Part shown: positions 5,370 through 14,287 of the stretch, in pieces
Numbering within the stretch: position 1 is the stretch's first letter
Layout: each line of letters opens with the position of its first letter
Origin: JBGFRR01 sp041695045
GTDB lineage: Bacteria > Bacteroidota > Ignavibacteria > UBA10030
Length of the DNA stretch: 16,679 nt
Assembly: GCA_041695045.1 (NCBI GenBank)
Contig: JBGFRR010000113.1
Span: 1 to 16,679 of the forward strand
Reading direction: 5' to 3'
The notes under the pieces: model-generated
Seen by the model: only the letters and a program-made list of their open reading frames with translations
What the model was told of the DNA's origin: nothing
Databases searched by the model: none
Made by a program: the position numbers and the translations under genes

Positions 5370-7046
5370 CTACCGGTTCGACCACTCCATCGGAGGGTGT
5401 TTCTTGTGGTGCGTTGTGGCGTCCTGATACTTCTTTGCGACGGCGAGCAATGTTGCTTCATCGAAGAGTCGTCCCTGGAACGTAATGCTTGTGGGACTGC
5501 CGGCATCGTCGAACCCGTTTGGAAGCACAACGCACGGATGGCCGGTGAGGTTTGTCAGCAACAGGTTGTCGCCGCCGAAGCTTGGCGTAACGTAGACGTC
5601 GACCGTGCGCATGAGCCTGTCCATTTCCTGAATGAGGAGCGTGCGGAGGCGGTTGGCCTGGATGTATTCGACGGCGGGGATGAACCGCGCCGTGCGGAAG
5701 GTGTTCGGCCAGGCGTTCTTCATCTGCCGCACAAGCAGCGTATCCCGGCGACTGCGGGTGAGTTCATCGAACGCCGCGGCAGCTTCCGCGCTGAGGATGA
5801 ACGAGAGGTCGCTTACGTTCATCTTCGGCAGCTCGATGGGAATCAGGTTCGCTCCCAACCGCCGCAACACGGCGAGCACCGAGTCGTTGTTGGCTTTGTT
5901 GACGCGCGCGCTGTCGAACTCCATCTTCAAATAGCCGATGCGCAGCGTTCGGAGGTCGACGTTCGGCGAGTAGTTGAACGGTGCATCGTAGAGTGTCGGG
6001 TCGATTCCATCCGGCCCGTAGACGGCGTTGAAGACAATGGCGCAGTCTTCAACGGAGCGGGCGATGGGTCCGAGTTTATCCATCGACCAGCTCAGTGCCA
6101 TGGCGCCATACCGGCTGATGCGACCGTACGTTGGCCGCAATCCCGTGGTGCCGCATCGCGTCGAGGGTGAGACAATAGACCCCCACGTTTCTGAGCCGAT
6201 GGCGAAGGCGACAAGTCCGGCAGCCGTCGCCGAAGCCGAGCCTGCTGATGAGCCGCTGGAGCCTTGCTGAAGATTCCATGGGTTGCGCGTCATGCCGCCG
6301 AACCAGACGTCTCCCCACGCCAGCGCCCCGAGCGTGAGCTTCGCAACAAGGACCGCCCCCGCCTCCTCAAGTTTCTTGATCACCGTAGCGTCCTTGTCGA
6401 TCACCTGATCTTTGTAGGGCATTGCTCCCCACGTCGTCGTATAACCCTTGACGGCGAGCAGGTCTTTCGCGCCGTAGGGGATGCCGTGGAGTGGGCCGCG
6501 ATAGATGCCGCGTGCGAGTTCTTCGTCGAGCTTGCGGGCCTGGCGCAGTGCAAGCTCTTCGGTAAGAGTAATGACGCATTCCAGCTTCGGGCCGTATCGC
6601 TTTAGGCGAGCGAGATACATTTGCGTAAGATCGAGTGAGGTAATCTTGCGCGTGCGAATAAGCTCGGACAACTGACCGATGGAGGCAAACGCAAGTTCTT
6701 CCAGGTCCGCCGGCCGCTCTACGTGTCCGGGCGAAGTCATCGTGAATGACGACCTCCCGGGCGCAATCTTGAATCCGCTCGGCAGAGGATGGAACAGGAG
6801 GGATGGCATGATGTCGTTCGGGATGGGAATTGAGCGGATACTGGCGTAGTTCTTCAAGAGGTTGTTGAGGCCGTCCAGCATGGAATCTCGTTCGGCATCC
6901 GTGAACGACATGGCAATGATGCGTTCAGCGGTTGCTACGGTTTGCCGGTCGATACTGTTCGTCGGTTGTCGGAGCAACGCGCCGATCAGGATTCCGCTGG
7001 CGCTGGCAAGGAGTAGGAGCGGAAACGTCGCTCGAGCATTCTTCAT
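5370..7046 (-). CDS. Amidase signature family hydrolase, membrane-anchored or exported
   Basis: This enzyme of the amidase signature family hydrolyses an amide bond; the substrate cannot be told from sequence. The Ser-cisSer-Lys triad is visible: K194 in GIPYGAKDLL, S266 in GSSAGSASATAAG and S290 in GSETWGSIVSPS, with the usual 24-residue gap between the serines. Downstream RPTYGRISRYG and SMDKLGPIARSVEDCA are also typical. Residues 8-25 form a hydrophobic signal or anchor without a lipobox cysteine, so the enzyme probably works outside the cytoplasm. Residues 30-110 form a linker not found in short amidases, giving 558 residues in all. The ATG at 7046 has a modest AAAGG about 9 bases upstream. 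It starts 75 bases after the oxyR stop on the same strand and may share its transcript. It is not a GatA, since no gatB or gatC is nearby and it is exported. Confidence 0.88.
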   Translation of the reverse strand: MKNARATFPLLLLASASGILIGALLRQPTNSIDRQTVATAERIIAMSFTDAERDSMLDGLNNLLKNYASIRSIPIPNDIMPSLLFHPLPSGFKIAPGRSSFTMTSPGHVERPADLEELAFASIGQLSELIRTRKITSLDLTQMYLARLKRYGPKLECVITLTEELALRQARKLDEELARGIYRGPLHGIPYGAKDLLAVKGYTTTWGAMPYKDQVIDKDATVIKKLEEAGAVLVAKLTLGALAWGDVWFGGMTRNPWNLQQGSSGSSAGSASATAAGLVAFAIGSETWGSIVSPSTRCGTTGLRPTYGRISRYGAMALSWSMDKLGPIARSVEDCAIVFNAVYGPDGIDPTLYDAPFNYSPNVDLRTLRIGYLKMEFDSARVNKANNDSVLAVLRRLGANLIPIELPKMNVSDLSFILSAEAAAAFDELTRSRRDTLLVRQMKNAWPNTFRTARFIPAVEYIQANRLRTLLIQEMDRLMRTVDVYVTPSFGGDNLLLTNLTGHPCVVLPNGFDDAGSPTSITFQGRLFDEATLLAVAKKYQDATTHHKKHPPMEWSNR

Positions 7047-7121
7047 CGTGTGGACCTTTCGGTGTTGTGAGAGTCAATGCGGAATGAGAGTGTTCTACGA
7101 CGTGATTTCCTTCAGTCGGCA

Positions 7122-8060
7122 TCATTCCACCTCAAGGACGTCTCGTCTGTTCTTGTGCTTCATACGGTTGGGTATGGACTGCAGGATAGCATCGCGCAGT
7201 GCATCAAGGAACTTCTCCTTTACGAAATTGCGGTGCGTTGCCAGGCTCACTTCGCGGACAGGAGCCGGCGGCTTAAAGTGCCGGACCATCTTCTTCTGGC
7301 GGGCGGTCAGGTCGTGCAGCGCAAGTTCGGGAAGAATCGTGATGCCGTTTCTCGTTTCTACCAGCTTCTTCAGCGTCTCGACGCTCCCCGCCTCGTACTG
7401 AAAGTTGTTTTCTTCCCTGACGCGTGTCCTCAATTCACACAGATGCATGATCTGCGACCGCATGCAATGTCCCTCTTCCAGAAGCCACAGACGGCGCACG
7501 TCGATGTCGTCGGCAAGAACATAGCGTTTCTTGTAGGCTGACTCGTGGGGGGAGACGTACACAACAAACTCTTCGTAGAACAGCGGATGTTCACTGATGC
7601 CGTTGGCTTCCAGCGGTGTGACGAGCAAGCCGGCATCGAGAACATTCTTCTTCAATCTTTCCACAATCACGTCGGTCGTAAACTCAGTGACCGTGAGACG
7701 AATGCCGGGGAAGCGCTTCAGGAAGGTTTTGAGAAACAAGGGGAGAAGATACGGCGCAAGGGTGGAGATGATGCCGACCTTGAGTTCGCCCACCAGCTCT
7801 CCTTTCTTTTCGTGGGCGAGTGCAACCAGCCTGTCCGCCTCTCTGAGGATATCTCTCGCCTGCGCAATAATCGCCATGCCCTCCTCTGTTGGCATTGCGG
7901 GTACTTTGCTTCGATCGAAGATGCGCACGCCCAGCTCCTCCTCCAGTTTCTGAATCTGCATACTGAGGGTCGGCTGTGTAACAAAACACTTCTTCGCGGC
8001 AGTCGCAAAGTGTCGCCACGTGTCGACGGCGACGATGTACTGGAGTTGAACAAGCGTCAT
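7122..8060 (-). CDS. oxyR: OxyR, peroxide-sensing LysR family regulator
   Basis: This is a LysR-type transcription activator that switches on peroxide defence when hydrogen peroxide oxidises a cysteine pair. The N-terminal winged HTH is MTLVQLQYIVAV through HFATAAKKCFVTQPTLSMQIQKLEEELG. The regulatory domain contains EEGHCMRSQIMHLC, placing the peroxidatic and resolving cysteines at C199 and C208, exactly the numbering of E. coli OxyR. With the ATG at 8060 the protein is 312 residues, close to the usual 305. The longer open frame to 8180 would add 40 non-homologous residues and overlap katG, so it is rejected. No strong ribosome binding site is visible. It is divergent from katG across a 113-bp gap with an OxyR-like operator, which suggests control of both genes. 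Confidence 0.95.
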   Translation of the reverse strand: MTLVQLQYIVAVDTWRHFATAAKKCFVTQPTLSMQIQKLEEELGVRIFDRSKVPAMPTEEGMAIIAQARDILREADRLVALAHEKKGELVGELKVGIISTLAPYLLPLFLKTFLKRFPGIRLTVTEFTTDVIVERLKKNVLDAGLLVTPLEANGISEHPLFYEEFVVYVSPHESAYKKRYVLADDIDVRRLWLLEEGHCMRSQIMHLCELRTRVREENNFQYEAGSVETLKKLVETRNGITILPELALHDLTARQKKMVRHFKPPAPVREVSLATHRNFVKEKFLDALRDAILQSIPNRMKHKNRRDVLEVE

Positions 8061-8070
8061 CGTGGTTGGA

Positions 8071-8109
8071 AGATAGCTTTTCTCTATCTGTATATCAACA
8101 TTATCAATT
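8071..8109. promoter_or_regulatory. OxyR operator between oxyR and katG
   Basis: The E. coli OxyR consensus is four ATAG/CTAT elements separated by 7 bases. Here ATAG (8073-8076), seven bases and CTAT (8084-8087) match exactly, inside a longer perfect inverted repeat AGATAG/CTATCT (8071-8076, 8084-8089). The next two elements at the expected spacing, TCAA (8095-8098) and AATT (8106-8109), match poorly. The site lies just upstream of the likely katG -35 region and within the oxyR leader, fitting activation of katG and autoregulation of oxyR. Confidence 0.6.
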
Positions 8110-8136
8110 GGATTTATGACGGGACGAGAGGTACAT
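8108..8136 (+). promoter_or_regulatory. katG: Candidate katG promoter
   Basis: TTGGAT (8108-8113) and GTACAT (8131-8136) are separated by 17 bases. The -10 is poor, as expected for an activator-dependent promoter, and the -35 touches the right edge of the OxyR site. The start of katG is 38 bases downstream with AGGAGG at 8161-8166. Confidence 0.3.
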
Positions 8137-8173
8137 TCAGACCAGCAAAAATAACATACCAGGAGGATCACAT

Positions 8174-10363
8174 ATGTCAACCCAAGCGAAATGCCCGTTT
8201 CACCATCCGGCTGCTGCCGGGAGTGTCAAAACCAACCGCGACTGGTGGCCCAGCCAGCTCAATCTGAAAATCCTGCGCCAGAACTCGCCGCTGTCGGACC
8301 CGATGGGGGAAGACTTCAACTATGCCGAGGAGTTCAGTAGACTCGATCTGACGGCGATGAAAAAAGACCTCGAAGTGCTGATGACCGAATCACAAGACTG
8401 GTGGCTAGCGGATTTCGGTCATTACGGGCCGCTCCTCATCCGTATGGCCTGGCACAGTGCCGGCACCTACCGCATCGGTGATGGTCGCGGCGGGGCCGGT
8501 TCAGGACAGCAGCGCTTCGCTCCCATCAACAGCTGGCCCGACAATGCCAACCTTGACAAGGCTCGCCGACTGCTGTGGCCGATTAAGCAAAGATACGGCC
8601 GCAAAATCTCCTGGGCTGACCTCATGATTCTTGCCGGCAACGTTGCGTTCGAAACCATGGGCTTTAAGACCTTCGGCTTCGGCGGCGGACGTGTGGATGC
8701 TTGGGAACCCGACGAGTCTGTCTACTGGGGTCCCGAGGGCGCGTGGCTCGAGGATAAGCGCTACTCCGGCGATCGCGAGCTTGAGAACCCTCTCGCTGCC
8801 GTGCAAATGGGCCTCATTTACGTCAACCCGGAAGGACCGAATGGCAACCCGGACCCGATCGCCGCGGCGCGGGACATCCGTGAGACTTTCCGACGCATGG
8901 GAATGAATGACGTCGAGACGGTGGCGCTCATCGCCGGCGGTCACACCTTCGGCAAGGCACACGGCGCAGGCCCCGCTACGTATGTCGGACCCGAACCCGA
9001 TGCAGCCCCCATCGAGGCCCAAGGGCTTGGATGGATCAGCAGCTATGGTACCGGAAAAGGGGCCGACACCATTACCGGTGGCCCGGAAGTAACCTGGACA
9101 GCAACGCCGACGGAATGGAGCAACAACTTTTTCGAGCACCTGTTCGGCTACGAGTGGGAACTAACCAAAAGCCCGGCGGGCGCGTATCAATGGGTGGCCA
9201 AGAATGCACCGGCGATCATTCCTGATGCGCACGACCTAACCAAGAAACATCCGCCGACGATGCTCACGACAGACCTGTCGCTGCGCTACGATCCGGTCTA
9301 CGAGAAAATCTCACGCCGGTTTTACGAGAACCCGGATGAATTCGCCGACGCCTTTGCGCGTGCCTGGTTCAAACTCACGCACCGCGACATGGGACCGCGC
9401 GCACGCTACCTCGGCCCGGAAGTTCCTACCGAAGAACTGATCTGGCAAGACCCCATCCCTGCCATCGATCACAAATTGATTGATGCGAAGGATATTGCCG
9501 AGCTGAAAAGGAGAGTGCTCGCTTCAGGGCTGACGGTTTCCGAGTTGGTGTACACAGCGTGGTCGTCTGCCTCAACCTTCCGCGGCTCGGATAAGCGCGG
9601 CGGCGCCAACGGTGCGCGCATACGACTTGCACCACAAAAAGACTGGGAGGTCAACCAGCCGAAGCGACTGGCGAACGTGCTGAAGACTCTGGAAGGCATT
9701 CAGGACGAGTTCAAGCGAGCACAAAAGAATGATAAGCGGGTATCGCTCGCTGATTTGATCGTGCTTGCCGGCTGTGCTGCGGTCGAACAGGCAGCGAAGA
9801 ACGCCGGCTACGATGTGACGGTGCCTTTCACACCGGGCCGCATGGATGCTGTGCAGGATCAGACCGACGTGGAATCTTTCACCGTGCTCGAACCCATTGC
9901 GGACGGCTTCCGCAACTACGTCAAAGGCAACCCGGGTGTGCCTGCTGAGCTACTCCTGGTGGACAAGGCACAGCTGCTGACGCTGACCGCGCCGGAGATG
10001 ACGGTGCTGGTAGGAGGAATGCGCATGCTCGGTGTAAACTATGGCGCTACTCCCCACGGCGTCTTCACCAAACGGCCGGAAACGCTCACCAACGATTTCT
10101 TCGTGAACCTGCTCGACATGGGCACGGAGTGGAAATCGGTATCGGAGGATCGCAACCTCTTCGAAGGGCGCGACCGCAAGACGGGCGAACTCAAGTGGAC
10201 CGCCACGCGGGTCGATCTGATCTTCGGTTCCAACTCGGAGCTACGGGCCTTGGCTGAAGTCTATGCTAGTGTGGATGGGCAGGAGAAGTTCATCCATGAT
10301 TTCGTGGCGGCTTGGAATAAGGTGATGAACCTCGACCGCTTCGACCTCGGTCGCTCTGCTTGA
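8174..10363 (+). CDS. katG: Catalase-peroxidase KatG
   Basis: This bifunctional haem enzyme removes hydrogen peroxide by catalase and peroxidase activity. AGGAGG at 8161-8166 fixes the ATG. The active site is complete: distal R90, W93 and H94 in IRMAWHSAGTYR, Y216 in GLIYVNPEGP and M242 in RMGMNDVE (the crosslinked Met-Tyr-Trp trio W93-Y216-M242), and the proximal haem ligand H257 in GGHTFGKAHG. A C-terminal peroxidase-like repeat that lacks the haem ligands follows (about 420-729). The length, 729 residues, is typical. There is no signal peptide, so it is cytoplasmic. It is divergent from oxyR with an OxyR operator between them, so induction by peroxide is expected. It converges on the histidine kinase gene downstream. 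Confidence 0.98.
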   Translation: MSTQAKCPFHHPAAAGSVKTNRDWWPSQLNLKILRQNSPLSDPMGEDFNYAEEFSRLDLTAMKKDLEVLMTESQDWWLADFGHYGPLLIRMAWHSAGTYRIGDGRGGAGSGQQRFAPINSWPDNANLDKARRLLWPIKQRYGRKISWADLMILAGNVAFETMGFKTFGFGGGRVDAWEPDESVYWGPEGAWLEDKRYSGDRELENPLAAVQMGLIYVNPEGPNGNPDPIAAARDIRETFRRMGMNDVETVALIAGGHTFGKAHGAGPATYVGPEPDAAPIEAQGLGWISSYGTGKGADTITGGPEVTWTATPTEWSNNFFEHLFGYEWELTKSPAGAYQWVAKNAPAIIPDAHDLTKKHPPTMLTTDLSLRYDPVYEKISRRFYENPDEFADAFARAWFKLTHRDMGPRARYLGPEVPTEELIWQDPIPAIDHKLIDAKDIAELKRRVLASGLTVSELVYTAWSSASTFRGSDKRGGANGARIRLAPQKDWEVNQPKRLANVLKTLEGIQDEFKRAQKNDKRVSLADLIVLAGCAAVEQAAKNAGYDVTVPFTPGRMDAVQDQTDVESFTVLEPIADGFRNYVKGNPGVPAELLLVDKAQLLTLTAPEMTVLVGGMRMLGVNYGATPHGVFTKRPETLTNDFFVNLLDMGTEWKSVSEDRNLFEGRDRKTGELKWTATRVDLIFGSNSELRALAEVYASVDGQEKFIHDFVAAWNKVMNLDRFDLGRSA

Positions 10364-10486
10364 CCAATCTCTCTCCCCACGGCGGATTCCGGATGGTGGT
10401 GGAACAGAGCCGATTGAGCTTTCGCGAACAGAAGCACATCCAGAGTGTGCAGCAGGGGGGTGAGTTAATGGAAAACGAGGAGCAGG

Positions 10487-10506
10487 AGGGAGGGCTTGCC
10501 TTCCCT
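10487..10506 (+). terminator. Possible katG terminator hairpin
   Basis: AGGGAGGG (10487-10494) pairs with CCTTCCCT (10499-10506) with one G-U pair and a CTTG loop. It lies 124 bases after the katG stop. Only a mixed GCTTTGTT follows rather than a T-run, so the terminator role is uncertain. Confidence 0.3.
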
Positions 10507-10617
10507 GCTTTGTTCATTGGACGTGTGTGGTAACAAACTCACTCTCTGTGCACTCTGTTCGACAGAGAACTGTGAGCGGCAAGGAACACGAGAGCACGGA
10601 TCGGTTCATTTATCCTC

Positions 10618-10678
10618 GTTCCCACGCCTGCCTGACCTGCCTGCGCAGGCAGGCGGCAGTCAGGCTCCGCGTGGGAAC
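10618..10678. repeat. Nested palindrome (REP-like element with an inner palindrome)
   Basis: The outer arms GTTCCCACGC (10618-10627) and GCGTGGGAAC (10669-10678) are perfect. Inside lies a second perfect 18-base palindrome, CCTGCCTGCGCAGGCAGG (10636-10653). The two are unrelated in sequence, which suggests one element inserted in the loop of another. It is placed between convergent genes, a usual home for REP-type repeats. Confidence 0.65.
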
Positions 10679-10702
10679 AAATTGGCATGAGACGTGGCGT
10701 TG

Positions 10703-10736
10703 CCCCGACGAGTCGGGGGGGGACGCAGGAGCGTCC
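10703..10736. repeat. Two adjacent hairpins
   Basis: CCCCGAC (10703-10709) pairs with GTCGGGG (10712-10718). Two bases later GGACGC (10721-10726) pairs with GCGTCC (10731-10736) around AGGA. The 2-base loop of the first would open by one or more pairs in RNA. Both belong to the palindrome cluster between katG and the kinase gene. Confidence 0.5.
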
Positions 10737-10746
10737 GAGTTGAACA

Positions 10747-10801
10747 TTCCGACGCGTCCCGCCACAGAACGGCGGGACACACACAACGTGGAGCGTCGGA
10801 A
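10747..10801. repeat. Second nested palindrome
   Basis: The outer arms TTCCGACGC (10747-10755) and GCGTCGGAA (10793-10801) are perfect. Directly inside the left arm, GTCCCGCC (10756-10763) pairs with GGCGGGAC (10771-10778) around ACAGAAC. The architecture repeats that of 10618-10678, a palindrome within a palindrome. No other gene is seen in the 499 bases 10364-10862. Confidence 0.6.
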
Positions 10802-10862
10802 CGAGAGTAAATGAAATGTCTGGCTGAACACTATCCCAACGCGGTGGACGACAACGTCCGTT

Positions 10863-13800
10863 CTACCTCCGTTCGTCTAAGATCTCTCGTATCTTCTTCA
10901 ACACTTCTGCAATCTGATACGGCTTTTGAAGGAAGGCCCGTACGCCCGCTGCGGACATCATGGTCTGCTGCTGCGGGTCGATGTAGCCGCTCGCAAGAAC
11001 CACGTTGAGCGACGGTGCTTTTTTCCGTAGCGCCTGGAACACTTCAAAGCCTGTTCGCAACGGCAGGCCGAAGTCGGTGATCACCAGCTTGATGTCACCG
11101 CGATGCTGTTCAAAAACCCGAAGGGCTTCATCGCCATCGCATGCGGCCAACACAGTATAGCCTTTACTCCTCAGCGACGAGGACAGGACTTCCATCAGCA
11201 TCTCTTCATCCTCGACAAGCAGGATCGTCTCCGAACCGCCGAGAACTGCCCCTGCTTCCTGCTCCACCTGTTCAGCTTGGGTTTGCTCTTCCTCGGCGAC
11301 AGGAAGATAGAGGTGAAACGTTGTTCCTCTGTTGACTGCACTCTCGACCTCGACAAATCCCTTGTGGCTCGCAATGATGCCGTACACAACCGCGAGCCCC
11401 AGGCCCGTTCCTTTTCCCGCCCGCTTTGTTGTATAGAACGGCTCGAAAAGCCGCCGCCGGGTTGTGTCATCCATCCCTACGCCCGTATCGCTCAGGGAAA
11501 CGCAGACGTACGGGTGGCGCCCGGCCTCGTTGAATTTGCGGCGCAGCGTTCCGCCGGCTACGAGCATGGTGCGGTAGGTCAGCGTTCCACCGCTCGGCAT
11601 CGCATCGCGTGCGTTGACGGAAAGGTTGAGAAACACCTGATGGAGCTGGTTTGTATCGGCAGCGACGGCGGGAAGCGGTTCGGTCAATTCAAGGTGCATG
11701 GTGATATTTTTCGGGAAGGTTTCCCTGGCGAGCCGCGCCATGTCCTTGAGTACATCGTTCGCCTGGACTGCTTGAATGGCGACCGGCGTCCGATGGGCAA
11801 ACGTCAGAATCTGGTTCACCAACCCCGCTGCCCGTTCAACCGCTTTACCGATGGCATCGATGCTTGCGTCGAGGCGCTCGGGCTGATTCCGGTCGCGGCG
11901 AATCAATGACACGTAACCAAGAATGATGCCAAGGATGTTGTTGAAATCGTGGGCGATGCCGCCTGCGAGCGTGCCGATGCTTTCCATCTTCTGCGACTGA
12001 CGGAGGCCTTCTTCGAGTCGTCTATGATCGGTATTATCGAAGAGGTACGACCGGATGGAGGTCAACTCACCGGCGTCGTTAAAGATGCCAATCAGGTTGG
12101 CGATCACCCAGAGCGGCGTTCCGTCTTTCTTGCGTAACTCGAGTTCGAAGTTTTCGAGGACCTTCCGTTCACGCAACAGCGCAAGCACGCGTTCCCGCTT
12201 TTCGGGGCTGGCGTAGAGACGAACCGTGTTCCATGTTGCCGCCGCCTCTTTTGATTGAAAGCCGAACATCCTCAAGTAGGCAGGATTGCACTCGAGCAGT
12301 TTGCCGTCCGGTGTAGAGATGTCGTCGGCGGTGAGGTCTTGCTCGAAGAACGCGCGGTAGCGTTCTTCGCTTTCGCGCAAGGCTCGTTCAGCTTTTATGC
12401 TTTCCGTCACGTCCCGATAGATCCCCTGCACAGCAAGCCGGCCTTTCCAGAGGACCTCGGCAACACTCACGTCAAGGTCAATGGTGCGTCCGTCTCTGGT
12501 AAGCCCGCGCATCCGATATCGCGTGGAAAGGTTTTTCCCCGCTCTGCGCGCTGCACGACGCTCATGCAACAGTACACGGCTTTCCGGCGCTACGACCTGC
12601 ATGACGTCGAATCCCTCCGAAAGCACCTCCTCCGCGCTGTACCCGAACAGCCGTTCCCACGCCGGATTGACCATCACAAAGCGGTTGTCCTGAAATACGT
12701 AGATGGCGTCCGACGAGTTGGTGACGAGCGTCCGGAAGTTTTCTTCCGACTCCCGCAATGCTCTCTCGGACCGCTGTCGCTCGGTCACGTCCCGGAAGCT
12801 CCACACTCTCCCGACGGCCGTCGTCCCCAACAGTTGCGGTTGAGAGTAGCGTTCGAACATCCGGCTGTCGTTGAATTCGAGGATATCGAAGCTGTATGCA
12901 TGCGGCTGATCGTACAGCGCACGAACTTTGCGCAGAAAACTCTCCGGGTCTTTCAATTGTTCCAGAACGAACGCAAGGGCTTTATCGTCATCCCGACTCT
13001 CGATTATTGCTGCCGGTATCCGCCACATCTCGACGAATTTCCGGTTGAAGCTCTGAATCTTCCCTTGCCGGTCGACGACGAGAATGCCGTCGGTGGTCGA
13101 TTCGAGCGTTGCCTGCAGGAGCGAGAATGACTGCTTGAGCTGCTGCTCGGCTTTTCGACGCTCGGAGTAATCATGGAACACAAGCACAACGCCTATGACC
13201 GCCCCATGATCATCAACAATCGGCGCGGCACTGTCGGCAATCGGGATATGCTTGCCGTTGCGGGTGATCAGAAGCGTGTGGTTGGCCAATCCAATGACAA
13301 TGCCCTCGTTCATGACTCGTTGAACGGGGTTGATGGCCAGCTGAAACGTCTGCTCGTTAACAATGACAAAAACAGTGCTGAGCTGCTGATGAAGTGCTTC
13401 GTTCAACGGCCAGCCGGTCATCTGTTCAGCAACGCCGTTCATGTATGTGATGCGCCCGTCTCGATCCGTTGCCATCACGGCATCGCCGATGCTCGAAAGT
13501 GTCGTAGCATAACGGCGCTCGCTGAGATGCAGCGCTTCCTGTGCCTGACGGCGTTCCTGCACCTCACGTTGCAGGGCGAGGTTGTCCTCTCGCATTCTCT
13601 TCACAAGGAGGGTGAGGAAAATACCAAGTATGACCACGATGCCCAAGCCAACGCCGATGATCAGGTTGTTCGTAGCGCGGACGGTTTCGAGTGAATCACG
13701 CGCAGCACGCGTGCTGGATTCAACCTCCTCTTCCAGATACCGAACAAGCCGATCCATGGCACCGGTGTACAACTCGTAGGCTCTCTGTTCGTGCGATGCA

Positions 13801-14240
13801 AGAAAGGATTCGGCCTCAGTCTTACGATTTGCGTTGCTCAATGCCAGCAGGTGGTCGCGGGCCTCAACGTATTCTTCTCGCGTGCGAAGAACCTCATCGA
13901 ACAGTGCTTGCCCCTCTCCCGTAACAAAAAGCTTTTGGAACTCCTGCAAGCGGCGCGTATTGGCTCGCTGCCGGTCGGCGATGAGTTGCTCTTGAGTTCG
14001 CTTCGCTTGCCGGCTCGTTGCGTTCAGGTGGCGCAAGACGGCCGCCTGTGTCCCTTCCACCTCATGAGCAACCTCACCCAGGATGCGAAGTTTGGGAAGG
14101 GTACGTTCCAATAAGTCCGTCGTCCGCGCGCTGATCCTCTGGAGCTCAAGGAAAACGAGGAGTCCCAGGCCAACGAGAAAACCTGTTACGATGGCAAAGG
14201 CAAGGAGGATTTGAACGCGCGCGGAAAATCGCTGAATCAT
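10863..14240 (-). CDS. Hybrid sensor histidine kinase with four PAS domains and a C-terminal receiver
   Basis: This membrane-bound two-component sensor has the receiver domain fused on. Residue numbers are from the ATG at 14240 (1125 residues); the longer TTG start at 14273 adds 11 residues and is less likely, and an AAGGGA lies about 12 bases before the ATG. TM1 is at about 10-32 and TM2 at about 193-213. Between them is a helical periplasmic domain like a four-helix-bundle sensor. Four PAS domains follow, at about 240-366, 372-489, 500-617 and 624-744. HisKA has the phosphorylated H764 in GGIAHDFNN. HATPase shows NLSVNARDAM, DTGVGM and GTGLGL (944-949). The receiver (about 1003-1121) has D1056 in ITDFGLP and K1106 in LQKPY. 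No separate response regulator is nearby, so the target and signal are unknown. It converges on katG. Confidence 0.93.
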   Translation of the reverse strand: MIQRFSARVQILLAFAIVTGFLVGLGLLVFLELQRISARTTDLLERTLPKLRILGEVAHEVEGTQAAVLRHLNATSRQAKRTQEQLIADRQRANTRRLQEFQKLFVTGEGQALFDEVLRTREEYVEARDHLLALSNANRKTEAESFLASHEQRAYELYTGAMDRLVRYLEEEVESSTRAARDSLETVRATNNLIIGVGLGIVVILGIFLTLLVKRMREDNLALQREVQERRQAQEALHLSERRYATTLSSIGDAVMATDRDGRITYMNGVAEQMTGWPLNEALHQQLSTVFVIVNEQTFQLAINPVQRVMNEGIVIGLANHTLLITRNGKHIPIADSAAPIVDDHGAVIGVVLVFHDYSERRKAEQQLKQSFSLLQATLESTTDGILVVDRQGKIQSFNRKFVEMWRIPAAIIESRDDDKALAFVLEQLKDPESFLRKVRALYDQPHAYSFDILEFNDSRMFERYSQPQLLGTTAVGRVWSFRDVTERQRSERALRESEENFRTLVTNSSDAIYVFQDNRFVMVNPAWERLFGYSAEEVLSEGFDVMQVVAPESRVLLHERRAARRAGKNLSTRYRMRGLTRDGRTIDLDVSVAEVLWKGRLAVQGIYRDVTESIKAERALRESEERYRAFFEQDLTADDISTPDGKLLECNPAYLRMFGFQSKEAAATWNTVRLYASPEKRERVLALLRERKVLENFELELRKKDGTPLWVIANLIGIFNDAGELTSIRSYLFDNTDHRRLEEGLRQSQKMESIGTLAGGIAHDFNNILGIILGYVSLIRRDRNQPERLDASIDAIGKAVERAAGLVNQILTFAHRTPVAIQAVQANDVLKDMARLARETFPKNITMHLELTEPLPAVAADTNQLHQVFLNLSVNARDAMPSGGTLTYRTMLVAGGTLRRKFNEAGRHPYVCVSLSDTGVGMDDTTRRRLFEPFYTTKRAGKGTGLGLAVVYGIIASHKGFVEVESAVNRGTTFHLYLPVAEEEQTQAEQVEQEAGAVLGGSETILLVEDEEMLMEVLSSSLRSKGYTVLAACDGDEALRVFEQHRGDIKLVITDFGLPLRTGFEVFQALRKKAPSLNVVLASGYIDPQQQTMMSAAGVRAFLQKPYQIAEVLKKIREILDERR

Positions 14241-14287
14241 GTTCTCGAATCCCTTTCTAACTCGACGGGTCAAGAAGAGAAGATCGT

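Noticed and set aside
5370..7046. GatA subunit of the tRNA amidotransferase
   Set aside because: The protein has an export signal and a long N-terminal linker, and no gatB or gatC is nearby.
8061..8180. N-terminal extension of OxyR by 40 residues
   Set aside because: The extension is not OxyR-like, overlaps the katG start and would cover the operator; the HTH begins right after ATG 8060.
10496..10814. Open frames between katG and the kinase gene
   Set aside because: They run through the palindrome cluster in several frames and show no protein family pattern.
14241..14273. TTG start of the histidine kinase
   Set aside because: An ATG 11 codons later directly precedes the first membrane helix and has a purine-rich stretch at usable distance.
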